The notes beneath the pieces are model-generated. The model was not told where the DNA came from. It did not search any database and saw nothing but the letters and a program-made list of their open reading frames with translations. Below are positions 54,581 through 63,971 of a stretch of 64,000 nt of DNA, one piece after another. Made by a program: the position numbers and the translations under genes. Origin of the DNA: Arthrobacter sp. FW306-2-2C-D06B (GTDB taxonomy: Bacteria; Actinomycetota; Actinomycetes; Actinomycetales; Micrococcaceae); the NCBI RefSeq assembly GCF_021789175.1, contig NZ_CP084560.1, positions 310,001-374,000 of the forward strand. Reading direction: 5' to 3'. The stretch's first letter is position 1. Each line of letters begins with the position of its first letter.

Positions 54581-54874
54581 ATGTGGATCGCGTGGATCGA
54601 GTTCGACATCCTCCTGGGCGAAGTGCACAGCCTCAAGGAGAAACGCTCTCTCGTGCGCCCGCTGATCGCCGAGTTGAAACGGCGTTTCGAGGTCTCTGCC
54701 GCCGAGACCGGGCACTTGGACCAGCATCGGCGCGTCCTCATCGGCGCAGGCGCAGTGGCAGCAGACCGGGCGCATCTCGTGGAGGTGCTCGACGCCGTCG
54801 AACGCTTCGTTGCCGCGCGCCCCGAACTCGAGCTGCTGAGCGCCCGACGCCGGGACCTCCACAGCGAAGACTGA
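54581..54874 (+). CDS. DUF503 (YlxP-like) protein
   Basis: A 97-residue protein. MWIAWIEFDILLGEVHSLKEKRSLVRPLIAELKRRFEVSAAETGHLDQHRRVLIG is diagnostic of DUF503 (only motif stretches are quoted: SLKEKRS and FEVSAAE). DUF503 genes often sit near rbfA in other bacteria; here the neighbour is a membrane protein gene, so role is unclear. ATG 54581 chosen on family length. Confidence 0.88.
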   Translation: MWIAWIEFDILLGEVHSLKEKRSLVRPLIAELKRRFEVSAAETGHLDQHRRVLIGAGAVAADRAHLVEVLDAVERFVAARPELELLSARRRDLHSED

Positions 54875-54884
54875 CCCCTTTTTC

Positions 54885-54946
54885 ACATCGATTGCTGAGT
54901 AAACGTCGTTTTGAGGGCTCAAAACGACCGTTCTGGAGCAATCGAT
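54885..54946. repeat. Dispersed palindromic element, family B, copy 1 (B1)
   Basis: CATCGATTGCT at the left end pairs with AGCAATCGATG at the right end; the centre CGTCGTTTTGAG/CTCAAAACGACCG is the family core. 62 bp. It ends 53 bp before the AbiEi/DUF559-like gene. Confidence 0.75.
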
Positions 54947-54999
54947 GGAGGCTGTGGATAACTTCTGCGAGGTTGGTCGTTTTCTGCTCTGATGGGGTC

Positions 55000-55944
55000 A
55001 TGAAAACCCCGCGTCGCCTCCCCGTGAGCCTCGAGACGCGGCCGTTCACTATCGCCGAGGCGGCCCGGGAGGGTGTCAGTGCCAGGCGTCTGCGGCACGG
55101 CTCTCTGAAGAGACTCGGTAAGGGGATCCGTTCGGAGCGCCCGACGGCGGAGCTCCCCTTGTCCGTCCGTGTGCGCCCTTTCGTCGAGGTCAATGAGCGA
55201 TGCGCCGCATCCCACCTCACCGCGGCAGAGCTTCTTGATCTGCCGCGGCGTCGCCAGAAGGAGCCAACACAGATGTTCCACGTGATTAGACCGGAGGGTG
55301 CAGCACACCTCAACCGTCCACATGTCGTCGTCCACCGCATGAAGCTCTATGAGGACGAGGTCACGACGGTTGACGGCGTCGCTGTCACCACCGTGGAGCG
55401 CACTTGGCTGGACATGGCCGAGATGCTGACCGTGGACGAATTGGTGGTCATGGGGGACAGCTGTGTGCGGAGGCCGCGGGTTGAATTCGAAGGGCGAGAC
55501 ACGCCGTTGTGCACTCTCGCGGATCTTCAGCGGATGATCGATCGCCACAAGGGCAAGCGCGGCCTGCGCAAAGCCAAGGAGGCCATCCGGCTGATTCGTG
55601 TGGGCTCCGATTCCCCGCAGGAATCCTTGCTCCGGTTGGCCATCGCGAGAGCAGGATTACCCGAACCCGAACTCAACGTGCCGGTTGAGGCCAGGGACGG
55701 CGGGAGGTTCCTGCAGCCTGACTTGTCATACAAGAAATACAGGATCGGCATCGAGTACGAGGGCGAGGGCCACGGCAACGAAGCACAAGTGGTGCGGGAC
55801 ATTAGCCGCTCGGAGCGGTATGAGGCGCTGGGCTGGACGGAGGTCCGGATCTCAAAGCGCCACATGTTCAACGATGCCAGGTCGGCCGTGGCGAAGATCC
55901 GGACGGCACTGGTCCAAGCCGGTTGGCGTTCCACCAGTCCTTAA
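55000..55944 (+). CDS. AbiEi/DUF559-like protein with PD-(D/E)XK nuclease fold
   Basis: A 314-residue protein with two parts. The N-terminal part (about 1-45) looks like the AbiEi-type winged helix (FTIAEAAREGVSARRLRHG, LGKGIRS), and the C-terminal part (about 205-310) like the Vsr/DUF559 endonuclease fold: ESLLRLAIARAGLPEPE, then PDLSYKKYRIGIEYEGEGH, where D241 and E252/E254 could bind metal, then ISRSERYEALGWTEVRIS. It is bracketed by two family B palindromes, 53 bp before the start and 3 bp after the stop. Possible roles: toxin, defence nuclease, or an enzyme acting on the palindromes. ATG has only a weak ribosome site. Confidence 0.75.
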   Translation: MKTPRRLPVSLETRPFTIAEAAREGVSARRLRHGSLKRLGKGIRSERPTAELPLSVRVRPFVEVNERCAASHLTAAELLDLPRRRQKEPTQMFHVIRPEGAAHLNRPHVVVHRMKLYEDEVTTVDGVAVTTVERTWLDMAEMLTVDELVVMGDSCVRRPRVEFEGRDTPLCTLADLQRMIDRHKGKRGLRKAKEAIRLIRVGSDSPQESLLRLAIARAGLPEPELNVPVEARDGGRFLQPDLSYKKYRIGIEYEGEGHGNEAQVVRDISRSERYEALGWTEVRISKRHMFNDARSAVAKIRTALVQAGWRSTSP

Positions 55945-55947
55945 AAA

Positions 55948-56003
55948 CGATTGCTCCGCAACTGTCGTTCTGAATAGTCAAAACGGCAGTTACGGAGCAA
56001 TCG
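55948..56003. repeat. Dispersed palindromic element, family B, copy 2 (B2)
   Basis: CGATTGCTCCGCAACTGTCG at the left pairs with the reverse complement segment ending AGCAATCG at 56003. The centre is TTCTGAATAGTCAAAA. 56 bp. It starts 3 bp after the nuclease gene stop and ends 19 bp before the purL stop. Confidence 0.75.
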
Positions 56004-56022
56004 ATGGTGACGCCCGGTGGGG

Positions 56023-58341
56023 TTAGCCGAAGTACTTCGGCAGGGTGGCCTCGTGGGCTTCGTTGAGCGCGTCCAAGGAGAGCTCGTCCACGCCGTTGAT
56101 CTCCAGCTTGCCGCCTGCAGCGTCGACGACGCCGATCCGGAGGTGGGCGAAGCCGCGGGCGGTGCACATGTCCTTGAAGCGGATTTCCTCGGAGCGCGGA
56201 ACGGACACGATGGCCCGGCCCTGGGACTCGGAGAACAATGCGGTGAACAGGTCCACGCCGTCGCGCTCCACGAGTTCGTCCAGTGCAATCCGGGCGCCCA
56301 CGCCGTAGCGAAGTGCGGACTCCACCAGCGCAGCGGCAAGGCCGCCCTCGGAGAGGTCGTGCGCGGCGTCGATCATGCCGTCGCGCGAAGCGTTGATGAG
56401 GATTTCGCCCAGCTGGCGCTCGATGGACAGGTCAACCTTCGGCGGCAAGCCACCGAGGTGTCCACGCAGGTTGGACCATTCCGAACCGTCCAGCTCTGCT
56501 GCAGTGGTGCCGAGCAGGTAGATGGCCTGGCCATCTTCCTTCCAGCCGGACGGCGTGCGGCGCGCGACGTCGTCGAGCTTGCCCAGCACTGCAACCACGG
56601 GAGAGGGGTGGATCGGCACGGTACCGGTCTGGTTGTACAGCGAGACGTTGCCGCCTGTGACCGGGACGCCCAGCTCCATGCAAGCGTCCGACAGACCACG
56701 AATGGACTCGGCCAGCTGCCACATGACGTCCGGGTCCTCGGGGGAACCGAAGTTCAGGCAGTCGCTGACGGCCATGGGGACAGCGCCGGAAGTGGCGACG
56801 TTCCGGTAGGCCTCGGCCAGCGCCAACTGTGCACCGTGGTAAGGGTCGAGGTAGGTGTAGCGGCCGTTGGCGTCGGTAGCCAGGGCCACGCCGAGGCCGG
56901 TTTCCTCGTCCACCCGGACCACTCCAGCGTCGTCCGGGAACGCCATGGCGGTGTTGCCGCCGACGTAGCGGTCGTACTGCTTGGTGATCCAGGCCTTGCT
57001 GCACATGTTCGGTGAAGCAATGAGCTCGGTAATGGCAGCGGCCAGCTCCCCGGAAGTCGACGGGCGGCCGGCGTCCTGCACGGAGCCCGTGAAGGTGTCG
57101 GCCTGCACGGAATCCTGCCACGAGGGGCGGGCAAACGGGCGGTCGTAGACCGGACCATCGTGGGCAACGGTGCGCGGGTCGACGTCGACAATGACTTCGC
57201 CTTCCCACGTGATGATCAGGCGGCCGGTGTCGGTCACTTCGCCCAGCCACGAGTACTCCACTGCCCACTTGTCCATGACCGCTTCGAAAGCGGCGATGTT
57301 CTCAGGGGTGACAACCGCCATCATGCGTTCCTGCGACTCGGACATCAGGATTTCACCCGGGGTCAGGGTGGGATCGCGGAGCAGCACGGAGGTCAGCTCA
57401 ACCTGCATGCCGCCGTCGCCGTTGGAAGCGAGTTCGGACGTGGCGCAGGAGATGCCCGCGGCTCCAAGGTCCTGGATACCTTCAACCAGCGAACCCTTGA
57501 ACAGCTCCAGGCAGCACTCGATGAGCACCTTTTCGGCGAACGGGTCGCCTACCTGGACAGCGGGGCGCTTGGAGGGCTTGGTGTCGTCGAAGGATTCCGA
57601 GGCCAGCACCGATGCGCCGCCAATGCCGTCGCCGCCGGTGCGCGCACCGAAGAGGACTACCTTGTTGCCCTTGCCGGAGGCGTTGGCCAAACGGATGTCT
57701 TCGTGGCGCATGACGCCGACTGCCAACGCGTTGACCAGCGGGTTGCCCTGGTACACGGAGTCGAACACCATTTCGCCGCCGATGTTCGGCAGGCCAAGCG
57801 AGTTGCCGTAGCCACCGATGCCGGCAACGGCGCCATGCATGACGCGGGCCGTGTCCGGGTGGTCGATGGCGCCGAAACGCAGCGGATCCATCACGGCCAC
57901 GGGACGGGCACCCATGGAGATGATGTCGCGGACAATGCCGCCGATGCCGGTTGCGGCACCCTGGTAGGGCTCCACGAACGACGGCGAGTTGTGGGACTCG
58001 ATCTTGAACGTCACGGCCCAGCCGTCGCCCAAGTTGGTGACGCCGGCGTTTTCGCCGATGCCCACGAGCATGTCCTTTTTCATCTCCTCGGTCACCTTTT
58101 CGCCGAACTGGCGCAGGTGGTTCTTCGAGGACTTGTAGGAGCAGTGCTCGCTCCACATGACGGAGTACATGGCGAGTTCGGCGCCGGTAGGGCGGCGGCC
58201 CAGGACCTTGACGACCTCGTCGAACTCGTTTTGTTTCAGGCCGAGTTCGGCCCAGGGAAGCTCGGTGTCCGGCGTCTTGGCCGCGTTCTCGACCGTGTCG
58301 ATGTTGAACTTCTTGCCGACGGTTTCGGCTGAGGTAGTCAC
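56023..58341 (-). CDS. purL: Phosphoribosylformylglycinamidine synthase subunit II
   Basis: A 772-residue small-type PurL, the synthetase half that works with PurQ and PurS in de novo purine synthesis. Motifs: [11 protein letters not shown] near residue 68, [22 protein letters not shown] region, [16 protein letters not shown], and the C-terminal [19 protein letters not shown] start in a GTGA overlap with purQ. Confidence 0.96.
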   Translation of the reverse strand: MTTSAETVGKKFNIDTVENAAKTPDTELPWAELGLKQNEFDEVVKVLGRRPTGAELAMYSVMWSEHCSYKSSKNHLRQFGEKVTEEMKKDMLVGIGENAGVTNLGDGWAVTFKIESHNSPSFVEPYQGAATGIGGIVRDIISMGARPVAVMDPLRFGAIDHPDTARVMHGAVAGIGGYGNSLGLPNIGGEMVFDSVYQGNPLVNALAVGVMRHEDIRLANASGKGNKVVLFGARTGGDGIGGASVLASESFDDTKPSKRPAVQVGDPFAEKVLIECCLELFKGSLVEGIQDLGAAGISCATSELASNGDGGMQVELTSVLLRDPTLTPGEILMSESQERMMAVVTPENIAAFEAVMDKWAVEYSWLGEVTDTGRLIITWEGEVIVDVDPRTVAHDGPVYDRPFARPSWQDSVQADTFTGSVQDAGRPSTSGELAAAITELIASPNMCSKAWITKQYDRYVGGNTAMAFPDDAGVVRVDEETGLGVALATDANGRYTYLDPYHGAQLALAEAYRNVATSGAVPMAVSDCLNFGSPEDPDVMWQLAESIRGLSDACMELGVPVTGGNVSLYNQTGTVPIHPSPVVAVLGKLDDVARRTPSGWKEDGQAIYLLGTTAAELDGSEWSNLRGHLGGLPPKVDLSIERQLGEILINASRDGMIDAAHDLSEGGLAAALVESALRYGVGARIALDELVERDGVDLFTALFSESQGRAIVSVPRSEEIRFKDMCTARGFAHLRIGVVDAAGGKLEINGVDELSLDALNEAHEATLPKYFG

Positions 58342-59093
58342 TGTGCGCCTCCCACGATCTTGTTCAGGACGGAGGTGAAGAAGCCCAAGCCGTCCGTGCC
58401 GGCGTTGGACTCCGGGCCGAATCCGGGCTCCACCGCGTGCTCCGGGTGCGGCATGAGGCCCACCACGTTGCCTGCGGCGTTGCTGATGCCGGCGATGTCG
58501 CGGCGTGAACCGTTCGGGTTCCAGCCGACGTAGCGGAACACGACGCGGCCCTCGGCCTCAAGGGAGTCCAAGGTCTTGTCGTCAGCGATGTACTGGCCAT
58601 CCTGGTTCTTCAACGGAACCGTGATTTCCTCGCCTGCCTCGTAATCCGAGGTCCACACGGTCGTGTTGTTCTCTACGCGCAGCACCTGGTCGCGGCACAA
58701 GAACTTCAAGTGGTCGTTCTTGATCATGGAGCCCGGGAGCAGGTGCGATTCGGTCAGGATCTGGAAGCCGTTGCAAATACCCAACACGGGCAGCTTGGCG
58801 TCGCTGTTGGCAGCATCGATGATGCGGGACATCAGCGGAGCGAAGCGGGAAATCGCGCCGGCGCGCAGGTAGTCGCCATAGGAGAAACCGCCCGGGATGA
58901 CGACGGCGTCGACGTCGGCCAGGTGCGTGTCGGCATGCCAGAGCGCGACGGCGGTGCCGCCTGCGAGGCGTACCGCACGGGCGGCGTCGCGGTCGTCAAG
59001 GGTACCGGGGAAGGTGACGACGCCGATCTTGGCCCCAAGCAAATGGGGTTCGACGGCCACAGGGGCTCCGCCGATCAAAGGAAGTTCAGTCAT
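58338..59093 (-). CDS. purQ: Phosphoribosylformylglycinamidine synthase glutaminase subunit
   Basis: A 251-residue class I glutaminase subunit providing ammonia to PurL. Nucleophile Cys107 in [10 protein letters not shown]; the His and Glu are in [10 protein letters not shown]. The N-terminus carries about 20 extra residues before GVVTFPG compared with the usual start, so the true start may be internal. One base separates it from purS. Confidence 0.95.
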   Translation of the reverse strand: MTELPLIGGAPVAVEPHLLGAKIGVVTFPGTLDDRDAARAVRLAGGTAVALWHADTHLADVDAVVIPGGFSYGDYLRAGAISRFAPLMSRIIDAANSDAKLPVLGICNGFQILTESHLLPGSMIKNDHLKFLCRDQVLRVENNTTVWTSDYEAGEEITVPLKNQDGQYIADDKTLDSLEAEGRVVFRYVGWNPNGSRRDIAGISNAAGNVVGLMPHPEHAVEPGFGPESNAGTDGLGFFTSVLNKIVGGAQ

Positions 59094-59094
59094 G

Positions 59095-59346
59095 TCAGGC
59101 CTCGACGACCTCGACGTTGACGACGTCTTCGATCACCGGGTTGGACAGCAGGGTCTCGGCGGCTTCGCGGGCCTGGGCGAGGATGGCGTCGGTCACCTCG
59201 CCGTCGACGGTCAGTTCGAAGCGCTTGCCCTGGCGGACTGCGCTAAAGCTGGTGAAGCCGAGGCGGGGCAGTGCGCCCACGATGGCCTTCCCCTGAGGGT
59301 CCAGAATCTCGGGCTTGGGCATGACGTCGACGACGATCCGGGGCAT
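59095..59346 (-). CDS. purS: Phosphoribosylformylglycinamidine synthase subunit PurS
   Basis: An 83-residue bridging subunit of the PurSQL complex. [27 protein letters not shown] and the C-terminal [15 protein letters not shown] match PurS. Ribosome site AGGAGTTACC. First gene of the purSQL operon. Confidence 0.95.
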   Translation of the reverse strand: MPRIVVDVMPKPEILDPQGKAIVGALPRLGFTSFSAVRQGKRFELTVDGEVTDAILAQAREAAETLLSNPVIEDVVNVEVVEA

Positions 59347-59698
59347 CCGGTAACTCCTGTGCGTGAGCGTTGGTTAAACCTTGGTTAAAGGCTGCCGCGG
59401 AGTGGTGCCGTCTCACGCCGGAACTGCCTCCAAACAGCGTTCAGCAACAGTGTTTAGCGGCAGGGTCTTACGGAATAAGGGGGGCGCTCCGCGAGCTTGC
59501 ATGCCCATTCTACCGGCCAAATCGCTACATACCCTATTTGCCGGAGATCGGTGAAGAGGTGGCAACCAGGCAAAAGGTACGCGCCAATTCGCGGCGGCGC
59601 ACCGCCGTCGTCGGGGGTTTTCAATGCCCGACGGCGGCTCGGGGCACTGAACGACGGCGGCTCTGGCCGAGGGTGGGTTGCGTCACTAGGATTGCGGC
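59347..59698. other. Gene-free upstream region of purSQL
   Basis: 352 bp without a convincing gene. It should hold the purS promoter on the minus strand. At 59602-59637 lies an imperfect inverted repeat (CCGCCGTCGTCGGG against CCCGACGGCGG). No purine riboswitch pattern was seen. Confidence 0.5.
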
Positions 59699-59884
59699 AT
59701 GGCCGAAAACGCTAAGTCGATGGTTTTGCCCGTGGTCCTTGCCGCTGTTTTCGCCGGCCTGGGGAGGGTGGTTTTCCAAAGGATCATGGCGGACCGGGCT
59801 GCCCGGGAAAACCGCATTTCCGTCCCGCCCGATGCTTCGACGAGGGCCAAAATCAGCGATGCGTTGCGGGGGACCCATTCTTAG
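59699..59884 (+). CDS. Small single-TM protein
   Basis: A 61-residue protein with one hydrophobic segment (about residues 8-24) and a charged C-terminal tail. No family is recognised. A TAGGAT-like -10 sequence lies only about 10 bp before the ATG, so the message may be nearly leaderless. Real expression is uncertain. Confidence 0.5.
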   Translation: MAENAKSMVLPVVLAAVFAGLGRVVFQRIMADRAARENRISVPPDASTRAKISDALRGTHS

Positions 59885-60020
59885 CGTGTCCCGGGCCGCT
59901 GACACCGTCCGGAGCGCAATAGGGTACGCGCAAATGCGCTAATCCTCCGGGTTAAAGGCGCGTATTCGGGAGTAGCTTGGAATTACTGTCTAGGAAATTC
60001 CCCGTCCAACAGGAGGAGCA

Positions 60021-60311
60021 ATGACCGAACACGTCGCCGAAGTGTCCGCATGCAGCGTTGGCAGCTGCGGATTCAACCATCATGGCTGCACCGCGTACGG
60101 GATTACGATCGGCGGAACCGCGGACCACGCATCCTGTGCCACCTTCATTGACACCGGGCTCATGGGAGGACTTCCCAAAGTTCTGGCGCATGTGGGTGCC
60201 TGCCAGCGCTCGGAATGCACCCACAACAACAACCTCATGTGCGAGGCCCACGATGTCCGGATCGGCCCCGGTGCCGAAGCCGCCGATTGCCTGACGTACC
60301 AACACGCCTGA
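60021..60311 (+). CDS. DUF1540 zinc-binding-like protein
   Basis: A 96-residue, Cys-rich protein with two DUF1540 units: CSVGSCGFNHHGCTAYGITIGG and later CATF, then CQRSECTHNNNLMCEAHDVRIG and CLTY. The paired C-x(3-5)-C and C-x(3)-C spacing suggests metal binding, probably zinc. Small, cytoplasmic. Strong ribosome site AGGAGGAGCA. Function not known. Confidence 0.85.
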   Translation: MTEHVAEVSACSVGSCGFNHHGCTAYGITIGGTADHASCATFIDTGLMGGLPKVLAHVGACQRSECTHNNNLMCEAHDVRIGPGAEAADCLTYQHA

Positions 60312-60356
60312 GGCTCCTTTAAGACCGCCTTCGTCATCAATATCTGAATATCCGCA

Positions 60357-60394
60357 CAGCGGGCACGTCCCTTCCGACGGGGGCGTGCCCGCTG
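60357..60394 (+). terminator. Terminator-like hairpin after the DUF1540 gene
   Basis: CAGCGGGCACGTCCC pairs with GGGGCGTGCCCGCTG around a short loop. No clear T run follows. Confidence 0.7.
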
Positions 60395-60591
60395 CTGCGT
60401 GCGGATGTATTCTGATGCCGAATGACATGACAAAAAACGTGAAATGTGTCCTATGTCATATTCAGCTATCACTCTGTACTCTATGAAACGGCTGGGCTTT
60501 AGCTGATTACAAGAACTGTCAATCGGTGCCCGTCCCTAGTTGATTGATCTTGACATGACCGCCACGATCGCCCGGAAAGGTGCAATCACTC

Positions 60592-63500
60592 GTGAATTCA
60601 CAAGGAAAGAGCTTCATTAGAAGCGGGGGGCTTCGAAAAGCTGCGGCTTTGGCCGTCGGACTACCGGTTCTGCTCTCCTCGGTGGCTTTGACACCCGCTC
60701 ATGCTTCGCCCGCTTCCGGCTCAACGGTCTTCGGATCAACGGTTGCGGGGGTTGCCCGGAATGTCGACCCCAAGTCTTATCAGGATGGCCGCTACGTAGT
60801 GGTGCTGGCAGAGAAGCCAGCGGCCACTTACGACGGCGGAACGCCCGGCTATGTGCCCACCAAGCCACAATCCGGCAAGAAGCTTGACGTCGGCAGGGCC
60901 GAAGTGAAGCAGTACCAGGCCCACTTGCAGCAGAAGCAGCAGGACGTGGCCAAGCAGCAGAGCGTGAGCATCAATCGCGACTACACCACAGCCATCAACG
61001 GCTTCAGCGCCACCCTCTCCGCGAACCAGGCCGTCAATCTCGCGAAGAACCCCGATGTTCTCCTCGTAGCCCCGGACACGCAGTCCGCTCCCGACTACTC
61101 CACCACCGATTTCCTCAACCTCAGCGGACCGAACGGCGCGTGGAACACCCAGTTCGGCGGCCAGGACCAGGCCGGCAAGGGGACCGTGGTGGGCGTCATC
61201 GACACCGGCTACACGCCCACAAGCAAGTTTTTCGCCGGCGATCCTGTCCAGCCGCTGGTCGGGGACCCCCAAGTTGGCGTCCCGTACCGCACGGGTGACG
61301 GCAAGATCGCCATGCTGAAGGCCAATGGAGATACTTTCATAGGCGAGTGCCAGAAGGGCACGGACACCGGGGCAGCGTTTGACGGAACTGCCTGCAATTC
61401 CAAAGTCCTGGCCGCCCACTACTTCGCGGACGCCTTCATCCAGACGGTTCCGCCAGCCCAGCGGGCTCCCCAGGAACAGATCTCACCCATCGACGTCGTG
61501 AGCCACGGTACACACACGGCCAGCACAGCCGCAGGCAACTCCGGTGTGGAAACGTTCGTGGATGGCCGTAGCTTCGGCAAGACGAGCGGAGTGGCACCAG
61601 CTGCCAAGCTCTCCATCTACAAGGTCTGCTGGGAAGACACCGACCCCAATACGGGCGGTTGCTACAGTTCCGCGGCCATCGCCGCCATTGACCAGGCTAT
61701 TGCCGACGGCGTGGACGTCCTGAATTACTCCATTTCCGGCGCGACGGACACCACCACCGACCCTGTCTCGCTCGCGTTCCTCTCTGCTGCGTCGGCCGGG
61801 ATCTTTGTGGCAGCGTCCGCCGGTAACTCCGGTCCGCAGGCCAGCACCGTCAACCACGGCGCACCCTGGATGACCACGGTTGCGGCTACCTCCTTCTCCC
61901 AGGAGCTCCAGGGAACCGTCGAATTCTCCGACGGCACCAAGTTCCGCGGAGCGAGCATCATGAACCACCAGGTGAGCGGGGCCGGCGTCGTGCTCTCCGC
62001 AAACGCAGCCTCCGGTGCCGGTAACGCAGCACTCTGCGCGCCTGGGTCCCTGGACCCGGCGAAAATCGCCGGCAAAGTAGTGGTGTGTGACCGTGGGGTG
62101 GTTGACCGAGTCGCCAAGAGCGCCGAGGTGCTCCGCGGTGGCGGCGTGGGCATGATCCTCGTGAACCTCGCCAGCTCCTCCTTGGACACCGACAAGCACG
62201 CGGTGCCCACCGTCCATGTGAATCCTCCGGCATCGCAAGCCATCAAGGACAAGGTCGCGGCAAACCCGGGGCTTACTGTTTCGCTCGTTGACCACGACAC
62301 CACCGGTCTTCCGCTCGAGGCCCAGCCGCAGATCGCCGGATTCTCTTCCCGCGGCCCGCTCCTCGCCACGGATTCGGATCTCCTCAAGCCGGACGTCTCG
62401 GCTCCCGGCGTTGCGGTGCTCGCAGGTGTTTCGCCGATCGGCAGCAAGGGTGATGAGTACGGATTCATGTCCGGTACCTCGATGGCGTCCCCGCACATTG
62501 CAGGTTTCGGGGCCTTGATCCTGGCGAAGAATCCCGATTGGTCACCGGCGATGGTCAAGTCGGCCATGATGACGACGGCGAGTGACGTCAAGCTCGCCGA
62601 TGGAAGCAAGAACCAGGACGTCTTCGCTACCGGTGCAGGAGAGATGAACCCTGCCAGCGTGCTGGAGCCGGGCCTGGTCTACGATGCCGGAACCGAGGAC
62701 TACTTGAAGTTCATCCAGGGCACCGGCGTCGATCTCGGCAAGCCGGGACTTGGCTCGACACTGCCGCGCGACATGAACCTTCCGTCGTTCGCCCTGGGTA
62801 ACCTCGCGGGCAAAATCGAGGTCACCCGCACCGTCACCGCGCTGACCCCGGGACAGTACCGGGCCACAGTCAACGTCCCTGGCGTTGACGTCAAGGTCAC
62901 CCCGTCCGTGCTGAATTTCAAAGACGCGGGCCAGAAGAAGACCTTCACAGTGACCTTCGAAAACAAGAGCGCGCCACTGGGTACTTTCGCGATGGGATCG
63001 TTGAAGTGGGAAGGCGCCAATAAGTCGGTGGTCTCTCCGATTGCGGTCCGTCCGCAGTCGGTGCTGGCCTCCAAGAGCGTCGCCTTCACGTCCCAGCAGG
63101 CAAGCGGCTCGGCGGACATCAACATCGTCTCCGGTTCCGATTCGCCCACGGCTGTGACCATCGACGGCCTCTCCAAGGCTGATTCCTCGGCCGCGGAGCT
63201 TGTTCCAGGTCCCGTGGCTGTTGCGAACGACGCCTCGAACTTCGTCAAGACCGCCACGGTTCCCCCCGGAACAGCGTTCGCGAAATTCTCGGTAATTTCT
63301 TCCGATCCCACCGCGGATTTCGATCTGTATGTTCTGTCGCCGTCGGGTCAGCTGTTCACGGCAGCGACACCGAGCGCAAGTGAGTCGCTCTCGCTCGACA
63401 ACCCGCAGCCTGGGACATACACCATCATCGCGAACCTGTATGCCAGCCCTAACAACCGGCCCACCAAGGCCAGCGTTGATGCGGCAATCCTGGGCGCAAA

Positions 63501-63765
63501 CCAAGGCAACGCCACGGTCACGCCCAACCCGATCAAGATAAAGAACGGCAAATCCGGGAAGCTCACCTTCGCATGGAACAACCTGACGCCGGGTTCCTAC
63601 ATCGGCCGACTCACTTTTGCCGGCACCAGCTCGCCGACGTTTGTGTCAGTCCTGGTCTCGGCAAACGGCAGCGTGTCCGTCGCGCCTAATGATGACCAGG
63701 AAGGCCAGCACGGCAAGGGCAAACTGCAGAATGAAGGGGAGGACCAGTCAAACAACGCCCTTTAG
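60592..63765 (+). CDS. Secreted S8 subtilisin-like serine protease, multidomain
   Basis: A 1057-residue exported protease. Signal peptide of about 38 residues (AHA cleavage), I9-type inhibitory propeptide (about 60-155), S8 catalytic domain with Asp204 (VIDTG), His305 (SHGTH) and Ser630 (SGTSMASPH), a protease-associated insertion (about 463-557), an fn3-like domain (VTALTPGQYRATVNVPGVDVKVTPS) and a C-terminal pre-peptidase-like beta domain (FDLYVLSPSGQLF). GTG 60592 preferred because AAAGGTG precedes it by about nine bases; GTG 60580 is in frame too. Likely degrades external protein. Confidence 0.92.
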   Translation: MNSQGKSFIRSGGLRKAAALAVGLPVLLSSVALTPAHASPASGSTVFGSTVAGVARNVDPKSYQDGRYVVVLAEKPAATYDGGTPGYVPTKPQSGKKLDVGRAEVKQYQAHLQQKQQDVAKQQSVSINRDYTTAINGFSATLSANQAVNLAKNPDVLLVAPDTQSAPDYSTTDFLNLSGPNGAWNTQFGGQDQAGKGTVVGVIDTGYTPTSKFFAGDPVQPLVGDPQVGVPYRTGDGKIAMLKANGDTFIGECQKGTDTGAAFDGTACNSKVLAAHYFADAFIQTVPPAQRAPQEQISPIDVVSHGTHTASTAAGNSGVETFVDGRSFGKTSGVAPAAKLSIYKVCWEDTDPNTGGCYSSAAIAAIDQAIADGVDVLNYSISGATDTTTDPVSLAFLSAASAGIFVAASAGNSGPQASTVNHGAPWMTTVAATSFSQELQGTVEFSDGTKFRGASIMNHQVSGAGVVLSANAASGAGNAALCAPGSLDPAKIAGKVVVCDRGVVDRVAKSAEVLRGGGVGMILVNLASSSLDTDKHAVPTVHVNPPASQAIKDKVAANPGLTVSLVDHDTTGLPLEAQPQIAGFSSRGPLLATDSDLLKPDVSAPGVAVLAGVSPIGSKGDEYGFMSGTSMASPHIAGFGALILAKNPDWSPAMVKSAMMTTASDVKLADGSKNQDVFATGAGEMNPASVLEPGLVYDAGTEDYLKFIQGTGVDLGKPGLGSTLPRDMNLPSFALGNLAGKIEVTRTVTALTPGQYRATVNVPGVDVKVTPSVLNFKDAGQKKTFTVTFENKSAPLGTFAMGSLKWEGANKSVVSPIAVRPQSVLASKSVAFTSQQASGSADINIVSGSDSPTAVTIDGLSKADSSAAELVPGPVAVANDASNFVKTATVPPGTAFAKFSVISSDPTADFDLYVLSPSGQLFTAATPSASESLSLDNPQPGTYTIIANLYASPNNRPTKASVDAAILGANQGNATVTPNPIKIKNGKSGKLTFAWNNLTPGSYIGRLTFAGTSSPTFVSVLVSANGSVSVAPNDDQEGQHGKGKLQNEGEDQSNNAL

Positions 63766-63798
63766 CGCGGCAATGATCGTCTGACAGAAATGCAAGGC

Positions 63799-63834
63799 GG
63801 CGGCCGGCGGGATACCCCGCCGGCCGCTTTCTTG
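63799..63834 (+). terminator. Protease gene terminator
   Basis: GCGGCCGGCGGG pairs with CCCGCCGGCCGC around a 4-nt loop and is followed by TTTCTT. Confidence 0.85.
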
Positions 63835-63845
63835 TTAACCCCGGA

Positions 63846-63904
63846 CGCCCGCTCACGTATGTGGCCAAACGGCGGAACCCTCTTGCAGATCATGTGAGCG
63901 GGCG
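63846..63904. repeat. Inverted repeat (element D)
   Basis: CGCCCGCTCAC at 63846-63856 is complementary to GTGAGCGGGCG at 63894-63904. The right arm is also the start of the tandem repeat that follows. Confidence 0.6.
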
Positions 63905-63971
63905 TGCGGCCGGGAGGGGTTGTTTGTGAGCGGGCGTGCGGCCGGGAGGGGTTGTTTGTGAGCGAGCGTCG
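63894..63971. repeat. 32-bp tandem direct repeat
   Basis: Two identical 32-bp units (63894-63925 and 63926-63957), each starting GTGAGCGGGCGTGCGGCC and ending GGGTTGTTT, followed by a partial third beginning GTGAGCGAGCGTCG. It lies at the right edge of the window. Confidence 0.7.

Noticed and set aside
54406..54999. Upstream extension of the AbiEi/DUF559-like gene
   Set aside because: It crosses the DUF503 gene and the family B palindrome and has no family similarity.
63894..63971. Tandem repeats as a replication origin or att site
   Set aside because: No DnaA-box-like sequences, integrase gene or tRNA gene is present nearby.
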